Part shown: positions 42,440-54,379 of the stretch, one piece after another
Layout: each line of letters begins with the position of its first letter
Position numbering within the stretch: the stretch's first letter is position 1
Origin: Rhipicephalus microplus
Taxonomy: Eukaryota > Arthropoda > Arachnida > Ixodida > Ixodidae
Assembly (NCBI RefSeq): GCF_043290135.1
Contig: NC_134703.1
Location: 115,815,005-115,879,004, forward strand
Length of the DNA stretch: 64,000 nucleotides
Direction of reading: 5' to 3'
Position numbers and translations under genes: made by a program
Notes under the pieces: generated by a model
Database searches by the model: none
Seen by the model: the letters and a program-made list of their open reading frames with translations, nothing else
What the model was told of the DNA's origin: nothing

Positions 42440-42952
42440 CTCTAGTCGTAGAAAGAACTCGCGAATTTCATTATTTCAGAAAATCTATCACCACAATCCT
42501 TTCCTTCGCTCACTTTGGATTCACCCGGCATCGTACCATTCTGCTCGCCATGATCACGTGTACAAGGTCAGCGTACCTCGTCACAAAACCTTAGCGTGTT
42601 CACAATCATTCCTCCCTAAGACGTCAATTGATTGGAATAACCTACCTGCATCATTAGTAAGCATCAGCGACCCCACTCGATTTAAGAATGCACTTATAAA
42701 CTCAGAATCGTGAACTGTACTAATCGCGTAAGTGTTATTGACTGTTTGGTGTATTCTTTGTGGTTCTAGTTCAGTTGTTTTTTTAATAAAGTGTACTCCT
42801 TGCATGCAAAACTTCATCATTATATCTATCTTCTTGTTAAATGTGTTTACATAATCCTGTAGTTATTTTGTTGTTCATCTGTATTTCCGCCCCTCCCCTC
42901 TATAATGTACAAATGTACCCTGAGGGTTTTACAAATAAATAAATAAATAAAC
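42440..42952 (+). mobile_element. CR1/L2-like LINE, 3' end with (AAAT)n tail
   Basis: Frame ISLFQKIYHHNPFLRSLW, DHVYKVSVPRHKTL, then PKTSIDWNNLPASLVSI matches the C-terminus of CR1/L2-like reverse transcriptases, followed by a stop, an AATAAA at 42786, and an (AAAT)n tail at about 42932-42951. 5' truncated. Interrupts the Helitron-like fragment. Confidence 0.8.
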
Positions 42953-42959
42953 AGCATCA

Positions 42960-43135
42960 ACGTGATCATTGCGGGAGCGCATTCGGCGGGAGTTTATCCT
43001 GCGGTACTTTGAAACCGACTGCGACGTCTGTGACCACCTGTGGTTTGAGAACAACCTAGCAACGATCGATGGAATCCGGTTTCATCAATAACGGATCAAT
43101 GCCATGGAGGTACTGACCAAGTCACGGTAACTGCA
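42960..43135 (+). pseudogene. Helitron-like N-terminal fragment, part 2 (tentative)
   Basis: ERIRREFILRYFETDCDVCD followed by HLWFENNLATI, ending at a stop at 43088-43090. The CDVCD-x-LWF motif resembles the cysteine motif of Helitron polyproteins. Ends before any Rep or helicase domain. Confidence 0.4.
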
Positions 43136-43139
43136 TACG

Positions 43140-44965
43140 ATAATAAAACGCTGTGCTTGCCCATCACCTGCCCGTATGAACACTGCGTCTTTGATTAAAT
43201 CATATCATTGCCCAAGCACTCCGCACACATGGTTGACCAATTAGGCTGAAACGTGTGGCCCGGAGTGTCACCATGTAACAACACTAAAAGCTTGTGCAAA
43301 CCACTGTGATTACCACATTACGAAACACATTTAACCACTCATTACACTTCTCCGTGACCGTGATCATGCGAGGCACAATGTGCGGCATGGGAAATAAACA
43401 CTGCGGCAAACCCAAGTCAAATGTGTGTCTAACCTCATTAAGAAGCACGAACATGTAACCAATAACTGCCAAAGGCTTCAGTGCAGCGTCGGGTTGAACC
43501 CTCTGCTAAACACCGGGGTCACACGTTTCAGCGTTCGCTGGTTAAGCATGTACGGAGTGCTTGGGCAACACAAAAAAAGAAGCAAAAAAGAAAAAGAATT
43601 GAAATGAAACAAGGGCATCTCACGTTAACTGTGACACAAGTACTATAAAGTTACCAGCGGCTTCAGAGGAGATCGGCTTGTATAGACGCTAGGTGCGCTC
43701 ATTTCTAACATTGCCAAGTTTCTTTTCTTGATACTGTCATGTATATACACTTACTAGGGAGAGTGTGTCTCTCTCCCATGGTAAAGTGCAAAGCCCTCTA
43801 AATCATCGAAACATTTTGCCGAACACAGTTACAGTGTCCCTGGTGACATCTTTCTGTAGCAGCACAGCCAAATCTGCGTGTGTGGAGCTTTCGCCCATGT
43901 CTTACTGACGCAAGAAGTCAGTATGCGAGCAATTTAGGTTTTGGTTTCGCAAGCGCGTCCAATATGCGTATATTCATACGAATATTCATGACCTGAAGAT
44001 GTTATTTGGAATGTAATGCTATTAGGGTGTTTATATCTAGTTTTATTTGAAAACTACCTCAATATTTGATGTACTAATGAATGCAGCAAAAATATAGAAT
44101 CAGTCCTGAGCTCCTCAGCATGTGAAATTAGACGAGGCTAGTCTGCCAACAGCTCAAGCCCTTATCAAAACCGAGGAACATGTAGTCTTGTTTATATTTT
44201 TGTTGGAAAGCGATAGAATATTTTTATGGCGAATGAACGCAGTAATCAGATTTATTGAAGCAGTTCGTTTGTAATTTTTTTTTTCAAATACAACATGGCA
44301 CGAACACGCAATAACTAGCTGTGCCACAGTTACACGTCTTACACAAAGGCAACGAGCCATTTTTCTAAATTTCAATGCATACTGGTTTAGTATCACCCTT
44401 TTCCCACATTTCGAAACGCAGTCACTTAGGGTATTCTGTCAGAGAACGTGAATGCATCGACAGGCAACGGATATCTTGGATGTCTCGCGTTTGCAATTCC
44501 ACGAAAAAAAAAAAAAAAAACTCCTAATACCCGTGGCCAGAAATCCTCTTTTGTACAGTGAAAATCAAGCTGTCATTAGATCAGTAGACATGAACACGTC
44601 TGTTGCACGATGCAAGTTTTGCAAGGTGATTTGTCACCGTAACGCGCTCGTATCGCAAAGCGACAAGAACACATTCCGCCATAATAGTCGACACGTATGG
44701 TGCTACAGCATGCAACCTTCAGCGTTATTCTATCACCAATAGTAGGCAGCCGAAATACCAACCATCTGTGCAATGCACTTTATGAAATGGGTCACTCATT
44801 TTAGGTTCTGTTTCTAATTGCAGTTTAGCTAAATTTTAAGCGGCTGTTCTTGCTGAAGACTGACAGATCACCAGCGTTACAGTACCCACTTGCCCACATA
44901 TTCCTTCTCCGCCATTATATGAGAATAAATTAGCAAAATACTTCACAACGGATTGCTAAGTCAGT
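43140..44965. other. Gene-free stretch
   Basis: AT-rich. One copy of the 60-nt palindromic motif (43770-43827) and an A17 run near 44504. A Cys-rich frame near 44590-44700 was examined and not accepted as a zinc finger. Confidence 0.4.
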
Positions 44966-44970
44966 TTCTG

Positions 44971-45126
44971 GATTGATGTATTGATATGTGTGGTTTACCG
45001 TTCCAAAACAACCATATGATTATGAGAGACGCCGTCGTGGAGGGCTCCGCAAATTCTGACCACCTAGGGTTCTTTGCAACCAATTCTGAGCGCACCGGCC
45101 TACAGCATTTTCGCCTCCATCGAAAA
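44971..45126 (-). repeat. SINE copy 4, first half (interrupted by LINE copy B)
   Basis: Body of the SINE family from the atattgat tail to gcctccatcgaaa, where it breaks off exactly at the start of the LINE. The remaining half resumes at 46809. Confidence 0.88.
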
Positions 45127-46808
45127 ATTGGCAGATCCTACGTACAGTGAGAATTGATGATATGCGAAGCACTAATTAGAAAGGTTGATATGTGACATTA
45201 AAACCAGCATAGCGTTACCAGGTGGAAGTAAATATAGCCCTAAATGACTTCCGTGTAAGATTTATCTTCTTTGGATGGGTCGTTTACCTTCTTCATCTAT
45301 TCACGTCACGTTATACAAAATTTCGTATATGTGGAGGTAGCGAACCAGCCACGAGCACACTATGAGCGTGGTGTGTTGTGATGTTCTTGGATGACACGGT
45401 TGTCAGGATTATTATGTTTGCACCAGTCATATACTTTCGTTATCCATTGACGTCACGTAACACAAAATTAGTATATGTGGAGCTAGCAAAATGGCCTCCA
45501 GCGCAACATGAAGGGCCTAGTATACTCTAATGTAGCGTTGACGCGCGCGCACGCTGGGCACAACGACGCTACGTTAGCAAAACGCGAGCACTCTATAGTC
45601 TGACGCCAGGCGCGACCAGCGTCCGTCGGCGCAGCCCGACGGCAACCGGCGCGAAGTGCGACAATCTGCATTTCGCGCCGATGCGTTACCCAGACACTAC
45701 TGCGTCTCACTCTTTTCGTGACAGAGGGACGCCGGACACGCTGAAACGCGCATGCGTCAAAGCAACGCAGCGCTGCACGCGCCTGCGAGTAAATGGCAGG
45801 ACTGGCACTTAGCGTGGCAACGCTGGCGAGCACGCTCGCCACGTCACGTCGAAATGTATTGGCCCCTTGACTGTGGCGTGTAGTCATGTCCTCACATGAC
45901 ACGCATTTCATGATTATCATAGTTGCACCAATCACATACCTTCGTCTTGCATTGACGTCACGTAATACTAAATTTGGCATTTGTGAAGCTAGCGGAACGG
46001 CCGAGAGAGCATCATGAGTTCGGCATGTAGTCATGTTGTTACATGACACGCATGTCGTGATTATCACGTTTGCATGTGTCAATTACCAATGTCGTCCATT
46101 CGCGTCACGTAATACCGAATTTGGTACATGTGAAGCTAGCGAAACAGTCGCGAGTGCTTCATGAGCGTAGCATGTAGTCATGTTACATGACACGCATCTC
46201 ATGTTCATTATGTTTGCACCAGTATCATACCTTCGTTATCCATTCACGTCCCGTAATAACAAATTTGGTGTAAGTGAAGCTAGCGAAACGGCCGCCACTT
46301 TATCATGAACGTGGCATGTAGTCACGTTCTTACATGACACGCATCTCATGATTATCGTTTTTGCACCAGTCACATACCTTCGTCATCCATTCACATACCG
46401 TAATACCAAATTTGGTATATGTTAAAACGGCCGCGAGTGCATCATGAGCGTGGCATGTGGTCATGTTGTTACAATGCACGCATGTCATTATTTTAATGTT
46501 AGGATGTGTCGCTTGTGTTCGTCATTCAATCACGTCATACCATACCAGTTTTGCAACATGCCATGTGAACGATACCACCTGCAAGAGCTGCAGGACCATG
46601 AAATGTAAATCATGACATTCATGACATCCATGTCATGATTTTCATGTTATAACTAGTCAAACATGTTTTTGATACAGTCATGTTATGTCATACCAAGTTT
46701 GGTATTGATACCATTATCGAAACGGCCAGGAGAGCTAAATGCCGTGGGCGACTAGGTAGATGGATACGCTCAAAGTCGCCGAAGTTTGCTTAGAAATGCT
46801 TCGAATTT
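45127..46808 (+). mobile_element. 5'-truncated LINE copy B inserted in a SINE
   Basis: Starts with attggcagatcctacg, equal to the position just after the RT end in copy A (23233), and runs through the same tandem-repeat tail (five units of about 140 bp at 45884-46600) to the cgaagtttgcttagaaatgc end at about 46800. Lacks the GACGCCTTCTAGGAGGCGT-centred segment present in copy A (23802-23820). Typical product of target-primed reverse transcription. Confidence 0.88.
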
Positions 46809-46896
46809 AAAATGCAGCCGCCGCAGCCGGGATTCGATCCCGCGATCTGCAAGTCGGCAGCCGAGTACCTTAACCACTAGACCACCACGGCAGGGC
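46809..46896 (-). repeat. SINE copy 4, tRNA-like head
   Basis: Continuation of the SINE begun at 44971: minus strand gccctgccgtggtggtctagtgg (A-box), then CGGGATCGAATCCCGGC (B-box). The two halves fit together at the cgaaa|atgcag junction. Confidence 0.88.
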
Positions 46897-47579
46897 AGTT
46901 TCTTGTTCCTTGTCGATGCATGCAGATCACCTAAAGAACACGCGTTTGTTCTTGCTTACAAGCTTCGATGTGCAGCTGTTGTGACCACATTGGTTGCAAC
47001 CGAGAGACGCCATCATTTACTGGGGCAGAAAAACGTAAAATAAGCACCAGAAAACAATGAAAAGTGCAGAAATTGCATATATTTCACGGGGTAATCTGTC
47101 TTGTAACAATTCAAACATTCTTGAACATAATGTCTGTTTGTTTTGTTCCTTACGTTTGTTTAAGATACATAGCCTGCAAAAGTTAGCACTCGCGGACTGC
47201 ATGCAAGTAGAAGCGTAGTAAAAAAACAAAAAAAAAAACAACGCAGATCAATCTGTAAGAAACCCGTGGAAGTGCGTAGCACGGGCATCCAGCGATTCCC
47301 ATTCGTAGGATTCCTGCTGCCTCTTTTACCAAGCCACCAATGACGTCATTGTAAGCATGTAAGGTTTATCTGTTTATCTTCCACGAGTAGAAACTTGTAA
47401 GGGAGATTCGAAAATTTGATGCGTGACACATACGCAACTTCTTGCTTTGCCTTCATCGACTTGCCATTTCTTACCGCAGTTTTGATACGTATCGTCTGTA
47501 GCGAGTTACGTCAGGTTGTTCCTCCATCAAACAAAACAATGCAGCGTCGGCGAAGAGTAGGTAGAGGGCAAATCGCTCA

Positions 47580-48180
47580 CGGATGGATGGATGGATGTAT
47601 ATGGCTGTACCCCTTAGATCGGGCGGTGGCTAGCGCCACCAAGCCGTAATACTTAATGAACCAAAAAGTAGATTTATTTTTTCCCCCTTAAATAGTGAGG
47701 TTGAGAACTCGCACTTTGCAGTGAAGGGTTCAATTTTCACTCGTGCCTTGACTTTAGCCACCAATCAGATAACCTCCTTCTAGTTAATTCTACCCGCTTA
47801 AAGTCTATTTTGCCCTCACTGTCCCTAAACCCCAGTGCTTTGAAAAACTCTGCGCCATCATCCTGAACTATAGGGTGAAGCACTTTACAGAACATTATCA
47901 AGTGTTCGGCAGTTTCTTCTTCCTCTCCACACGCACTGCATGCATACCGTGTCTACCCCTTCGTATTTGGCCCGATATGTCTTGGTTCGCAACACTCCCG
48001 TCCTGGCATCAAACAGTAGAGAACTACCCCGAGTATTATCATAGATCCTTTCCTTGGCAATTTCTTGCTTAAAAGTTCGATAGATCTCTAGTGCGGACTT
48101 CTTAATCATGCCAATTCTCCAGATGTCAGTCTCCGTTACCTTCACTTTCTTCTTATCCGATAGGCTCACTCTGCGAGATG
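47580..48180 (-). pseudogene. LINE C-terminus (Cys-rich RT-associated domain), (ATCC)n tail
   Basis: The minus strand frame has SALEIYRTFKQEIAKERIYDN, LLFDARTGVLRTKTYR, TVCMQC...NCRTLDNVL and, past a frame break, VLHPIVQDDGAEFFKALGF and RLSDWWLKS. This is a familiar arthropod non-LTR polyprotein ending. A (GGAT)4 run at 47580-47596 marks the 3' tail on the minus strand. Confidence 0.8.
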
Positions 48181-48384
48181 GCAGCGCCCTCTCTTGCGTG
48201 GCGCCGGGGTCAGCTGCAGGTTTCCGAAACGTTTCTAGTGATGTTTAGTATACTATTGCAATTATTTCTTGGTTATTTCTGTTAAGTAGTATATTTTAGA
48301 CCTTCTTCGTTCACTTTAACAAGGTTTTGAGCATTGCTAGCATTGTTATGGCACGCATTTAGGGGTTTACTGAGAGCTTGATTG

Positions 48385-48620
48385 ATGATTGATATGTGAG
48401 GTTTAACGTCCCAAAATAACCATGTGATTATGAGAGACGCCGTAGTGTAGGGATCCGAAAATTTCGACCACCTGGGGTTCTTTAACGTGACCCAAATCTG
48501 AGCGCACTGGACTACAGCATTGTTGCCTCCATCGAAAATGCAGTCGCCACCGCCGGGATTCGATTCCGCGACCGGCGGGTCACTAGCCGAGTATCTAAGC
48601 CCCCAAACTACCGTGGCGGG
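48385..48620 (-). repeat. tRNA-derived SINE (copy 5)
   Basis: Full body and head, degraded in the A-box (accgtggcgggg at the plus-strand right end). Same orientation as the other copies. Confidence 0.85.
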
Positions 48621-48710
48621 GCTACTGTGAGCTTTATTACAACACATGAAATCCAAAGATGCACGAGAAGCTCAACCCCAAAAATGCGCTTCACTTGGTG
48701 ATGAGCAGAG

Positions 48711-48884
48711 CGAAGCGTCCATCCGTCCATCCGTCTGTCCATGCGTCCAACCGTGCATTCGTTCGTTCATCCATGCGTTCTTCCGGGCGTTCATCCATGC
48801 TTCCGTCCACCCGTCCGCCCGCCCGCCCGCCCGCCCGCCCGCCCGCCCGTCCGCCCGCCCGCCCGTCCGTCCGTCCGTCCGTCC

Positions 48885-48967
<83 letters not shown>

Positions 48968-48999
48968 CGTCTGTCCGTCCGCCTGTCTGTCTGGCGACA
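48711..48999. repeat. CCGT/CCGC/CTGT minisatellite
   Basis: Imperfect tetranucleotide array: CCGT, then CCGC, then about 19 perfect TCTG/GTCT repeats at 48885-48961, then CCGT again. The adjacent gagcagagcgaagcgtcc matches the tgagtggggcgaagcg left of the 51900 array. Confidence 0.97.
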
Positions 49000-49009
49000 A
49001 GCACGAGCC

Positions 49010-51860
49010 ACCGCGGCCCTCCGCGCCCACCGCTGCGCTTCGTCCATGTTCCAACAACGATCTTACACGTACGACGACGATCCAAGATGCTGAGATTGGC
49101 TGCTGCGCGGCTGTGGCAGCCAATCGGAGAGTAGCGCTACAGCACTATTTAGAATATCCTCATTCAACTGCAGCTTTTATGTAGTTATATGGGACAGCCT
49201 TATCAAATATACTGTTCGGAAGACAGTGCTGGTTACGCCTGACGGGGGACAAGATTACATTAAGAGGAGCTTCACTCCTAAAGAGTACGTACTTCCGTTG
49301 CGTAGCCACAGGTGTGCTGCTATAAAAAGTTTTGGGCCTTCCAAGGTCACATGCGTTCTTGTATGCGACCTTAGGGTAGACTACCGGGCGTGTTGGTTGT
49401 TCATGATACGAGGTAAAATGCACAAAGACGACGACAGACAAGGAGAGCATGTGGCTCTCTTTCTTTGACAGTCATAATCACGCATTCCACCTAGGAGATC
49501 CTGTATGCGACGTTTTCCGATAACTGACGCTCTGTCGATATCGGGCTTCTCGGCGAATAGCTGCTACTCATGTGACAATCTGATCTTTTGTCGAGCGGTC
49601 TTGTCATTTCACGTTGCCACATTTTATTGCTGCATCTATGTGAGCGCATTACCGTCATTTTTTTCGTGTAGGAACTGCAGTGTGACACTGCCATAAGCAC
49701 GGTGACGAAGTTCCGGTAACGTACGGTTGACAACTTATGATGAGTAATTGAGGAAGAAATGGTAAGTTAAGAGAGAGAGAGAGAGAAAGAGGAGGGGATG
49801 AAAGCAGGGAATTTGATGACCCGTGATTGACAGCAACAGAAACAAAATACATTCGCATGCTCAGAACTGTTAAAGAGATTGCAAAGGAGGCAAAAATAAA
49901 CACACTTATGAATAGTGCAGTGACTGCCACAAGTAACAATGTCACGTAGTTGGTGCCACAAAAAAAAAAAAAAGGGACCGTAGAGTGTTCACAACGAGTG
50001 CGTGAAAAACAGTGATACAATGTATATACGGGGCGTATATTAGAGGTACACCTTTAATACCGTTTGCCTGCGTGGTAACGCTGCCAAATTGTTAGCTTTA
50101 GTTAATTGCAGCTAGCATTTTATTCGTAATGCCTAATGTCTTCTAGTATGTACAATTGATAGCTAGTCATAAAAATTGTTGTTTTTGTTGTTGTTGGTCA
50201 GCCAGTTTTGATAAATTGGCTGCAGCTCTAGGGCATATTCGCCAATTTTATTAAGGTGGCTTTACCACAAATAGAGTTTACGAACCAATCTAAAAAAAAA
50301 AAACGCGAGTTATAAATAAAGGCTTCTTTGTGTTGTCAATATCTAGTCTGTTCTACGGCGGGAAATATTTCCACTGTTTTCTTTAGGAATAGAAGAACCA
50401 CATTTTTGTGAAAACAATTTTTGTTTAATAACGCAAATGAGGAAGAAAATTCGGAAGAAAGCCTAACTAATAATATTCCATAAAGTACCGCTGGTCATCG
50501 ATTAAGTTATTCTGGATCCACAGTTAAGTATACCTCTATCGACGGCAACCAGCGGTGTAGGTTTGATCCGCGCCTGGGGCTGATAGTCCACTTAGGAACA
50601 CCGAGCGTTGATGGCCCGTCTTTCCGAGAGGAATAATTCAGCTGTCCGCCCTTAACAGTGCAGTTACCGGTTTCCCGGTAGGACGTTTCTAGCTGCCGAA
50701 CACGATATAGGCCTGCCAGTGCTTCGTAAAGCAAATACCTTACTATGCCTGAAGCGACCGAAACATTGGCCATCGCATGGAAGCTTTCTCGCGTGGCCCT
50801 CCTCTCTACTCCTCATGGTGCGCCCGTGAGTTTGTCCTTACATAAATAAACAGATCGCTATCCGAAAGTGCCTTTTTATGCATGCGGTGCTCCCACTAAG
50901 TACACTACTTGTCGATTTCCTTCCGGTGCTTTATTGTTCCGGGCATCGCCTAACAGGGCGTCCACGAAACGTAGGCCCGGAATAGGTCCTGTTTGGCTCT
51001 GGCTTCCTCATCTAAGTGCTGCCTAATCGGCTCTTCGGGAAAGAACTTGGATATAGATGTGTGCCATGCTTTTATGCATTGATCGTTGTCTTTTTTTCTT
51101 GTTTGCAATAAGATATTCTACGAACAGTCGGCACGCAATACGCTACCTGCATTCGCGATTTATTCGAAGACGTGACCCGAGGTTCTTGATTTTCTCGCAG
51201 CGGATAGTTGGCCTGTGCTAGCAGAGTGGTGGTTAATTAGGTAACACATTTTCTTACCGAGTATAATTGATCGCCAAGCTTGCAATTAAGCTTCGTTTAT
51301 TCATTTTATTAACCCCACAGTGTTTAAAGACGGGTGTCAAAAAGGGAGACTTTGTAGCCTTTGCGATGGGTTCGTCACTACAAGCGGTAGCTGGCAGCTG
51401 GGATATGATGGTGGGGATTCACACGCGGGCTAATTGGTCGCACTCCATACGTAATTCGTGTATTGCTGATAAAAGTGAATAAATGGAACGCTACAGTTAA
51501 AACAAATGTTACGGGGTACATTAAAAGGTCGTAAGACCAACGAATGATTGACTGAACGAGGAGTGTTCCTTGTAAACAATGTTTTATGTAAACCTTCTTT
51601 TTGTTTGCGTTCAGCGAAACAAACTGACCAAAGTCAATCACATAAGGCGTCGAACCCACTACTGGTAGTTAGGTGCAGCAGTCCATGGATACTCATTCAT
51701 GAAAAACACTGCCGAAAACGGCAAGGATTCAGAGAGAACAGGGAAATTGGAACGTTCGCCGAGATAAAACAGAATCACCTCGCGCAGGACAGGGTAAATT
51801 AGAGACCATTAAAAGCAGCTTTCAATCACAATAATACAGAAATAAACTTGTAAAAAATCA
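49010..51860. other. Gene-free stretch
   Basis: No coding signal. Contains a (GA)n at 49771-49793, an A14 run near 49960, and a GC-richer patch at 50510-50810 whose minus-strand frame has no family match. Confidence 0.4.
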
Positions 51861-51899
51861 CCTCATATCCACGGAGTGAATGATGAGTGGGGCGAAGCG

Positions 51900-52135
51900 T
51901 GAGTCAGCCCGTCCGTGCTTTCATCCGTCTGTTCGTTCTTGCTTCCGTCCGTCCGTGCGACTATCCGTGCGTCCATCCATGCGACTGTCCTTCTGTCCGT
52001 TCGTCAGTTCATGAGTCCGTCCATACGTCTGTCCGTCCGTTTGTGCGTCCATCCGTCCGCACGTCCGCGCGTCCGTCCATCTGTTCGTTTGTCTCCTAGT
52101 CTGTCTGTCCATCCGTCCGTGCGTCCATCTAGTGA
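51900..52135 (+). repeat. Degenerate CCGT-type minisatellite
   Basis: Imperfect tccgtccgtgcgtccatc repeats. Left flank catatccacggagtgaatgatgagtgg and right flank gaacactccaagtacagccatctcgcat match, inverted, the flanks of the 27135-27320 array, so this is the same dispersed element. Confidence 0.9.
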
Positions 52136-52166
52136 ACACTCCAAGTACAGCCATCTCGCATCCCCT

Positions 52167-52202
52167 GTGGCACATACCCGCTCTAGAGCGGCTATGTGCC
52201 AC
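52167..52202. repeat. 36-bp near-perfect palindrome
   Basis: GTGGCACATACCCGCTCT and its complement meet without a spacer, with one mismatch pair; centre CTCTAGAG. Lies at the right end of the minisatellite element. Confidence 0.9.
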
Positions 52203-52954
52203 TGGTGGATACGTACGACAACAACGGAGCAACAACAAACTCACACCTTAACGAGCTTCGCCCATAAAATTCAGACGAATACTACCATGTTGAAGATGAC
52301 TAGATGCTGCAAGGCGCTGTCCGTGAAGTGTTTTAACAAAATAATGGTGCGACAAACCTACACTTGCCAAGGTAAAAATGAAGAATGAACTAGGCAGTGA
52401 GGTTTCGACCCCGTATGCCACTGCTGGGCAACATCAAAGATACATGTACCTTAGATACTTCATTAAAAAAGTTCGCCAGGTCTCAAGTACCTTGCTAAGC
52501 ATCCTCGGTCAGAACCTCACGCGAAACCCAAGGACGCCAGTGTATGTGCAGGAAAGGTGACTGTGCTGTAATTTATTTTATTGAGCGCACGTCACAAAAT
52601 GACGCCTAATATATGCATATATGTGGCACGCACAGACATATGTGGAAGACTTGGAGATGTTTATCGAACCAGTTCTTTGCCCTTGCGCAACGATGCCAAC
52701 AGGAACACGAGTACCAGCAACACCGGAAGTCATAAGCTGATATGAAGCGCTGGTGCTCGCGAGGATGGTAGCCCTGGACGCTGCTGCATAAACAAACTTC
52801 AGCGCATGGCACCCAACTACAATTGACGTTACCGTGACGCGACGGCTTATCATAGGAGCACATACGTAAGGTTTATAAAATTAAATAGATAGCACTGTAA
52901 GCACAACTGACGCTTCACGAACATGTGAGTCTATTTGACAAGCAGCTCCGAGAC

Positions 52955-53020
52955 GTGGCATGGCTCCGTGGTAGAATACTTAAATACCATGCAGAATGCG
53001 GCGGTTTGATACGTGCTGGC
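52955..53020 (+). repeat. tRNA-like SINE head, plus strand
   Basis: A-box-like TGGCTCCGTGGTAGAATAC (52960-52978) and B-box-like GCGGTTTGATACG about 35 bp later. Too diverged for a functional tRNA. Confidence 0.5.
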
Positions 53021-53174
53021 ACTCTGACATTTATTATTCTGATAGCAATTATATGTACAGTCTTGGCTGGATTTTGCCGCCCGGGTCGGCGTAGAGGTCG
53101 GCGTGCGCTGCCATTCACCCTATATGTATACGTATTTACATATACGAAAACGCCAGAAAAAAAAAAAACAGAAA

Positions 53175-53245
53175 AAGACTCTGGTGAGCGGAATCGAACG
53201 CCGTGAGCGCGAAGCGTCAGCCACTGAGTCACGACGGAGCAACTC
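53175..53245 (-). repeat. tRNA-like SINE head, minus strand
   Basis: The minus strand reads GCTCCGTCGTGACTCAGTGGC and, later, CGTTCGATTCCGCTC (B-box). It lies head-to-head with 52955-53020, about 155 bp apart. It is related to the window-start SINE. Confidence 0.6.
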
Positions 53246-54297
53246 TTTTAACGTTGAAATATATGCAAGTGTTTATATCACAAGAAAAGAAGAGAAAAGT
53301 GCCGAACCGTAACCTTCTCTCCTTACGAGGTCACCTCAACAGGTCGGCACAGGAATGGGGTATGAGGAATAAAATATTTAGGAAGAAAAGGACTGGAGAA
53401 GAGAGAAAACAAAGGTGAAAGTCATTCGATCTGCTTCCAGCAACGGACTCATAAGCCCCATGCGCCACGCACAGCCGACTAGGACAGTCCCCAAGAAGGC
53501 CAAAGAAGTATCGTCACCGCAAGAAGGAAGACAAACGGGCCGAATCGACGCGTTGTGCGTCAAGCAATCGGCGAAGCGCGTAACCTTTTCACGGGAAAAA
53601 TTGAGTTGAAAGGGCAAGCTATTTTTAACTACCACTTAGCGCTGGCGGCGCCTGTTTCGGGGGGAAAAGCGTGTGTTCAGCATTACCAGCGAGATGGCGC
53701 GATGAGCGCGTTCGGTGTAAAGCTCGGCGCCCAGCTCGGCGCGATGCGCCGATGCACTCTCATCTCCCACGCGTGTTTTTCTCCGCGGAGGAAAGAGGCT
53801 TTATCCGCGCACTTATCATGTGGTGGGAGCGAATCGCGCGCCTTCGGCTTTCACCGGAATGATCGTTTAGTTGCCGAATGCACAAACATCACTTCGCTTA
53901 CTGCACAGGCCCCATTCGCAAAAAAAAAAAAGAACACGCTTTCCCAACCCAGCGATGTAACAACTGGGACACTTGTTCGCACTTATATCTGTACCTCTGA
54001 TTACGTTTCGTGCGTCGTTTTTGTTTGAACAGTGCGTTAAGTGTCGAGCTGTAAACATTGTTAGTTAGCTGTCATTATGTGTTTGGTGTGAATCAACTGT
54101 GGCGCATCACCGCATACAAGTGGCATATACTCGCCCACTGATATGTGCCACTGTCTGATGGGAAGTGTCTGACGACGTGCGCGATGGCATTGTGACATTA
54201 TTCATGTCTTGAGCAGCGCGCCACAATCGTCAAAACAACTTACCCTCTCATGCTAGTTTTGGTTGACGGGTGATCATGAGATTACCCAGACGTAATC

Positions 54298-54298
54298 G

Positions 54299-54333
<35 letters not shown>

Positions 54334-54375
54334 GCCAAAATGTTAGCAGTACGCAAAGAAATGCTTCGCGTTTAG
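54298..54375 (+). repeat. LINE tail fragment with (TAGA)n
   Basis: (TAGA)n at 54298-54332 followed by cgcaaagaaatgcttcgcgttta, the same 3' terminus as LINE copies A and B. Extreme 5' truncation. Confidence 0.75.
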
Positions 54376-54379
54376 TACT

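Noticed and set aside
44590..44720. Zinc-finger-like Cys/His spacing (CKFC...H...H)
   Set aside because: Spacing does not fit C2H2 or other known fingers, and there are no neighbouring fingers or splice sites.
48646..49184. Six overlapping frames rich in Arg-Pro-Ser or Thr-Asp-Arg
   Set aside because: Produced by the CCGT/CTGT tetranucleotide array on both strands.
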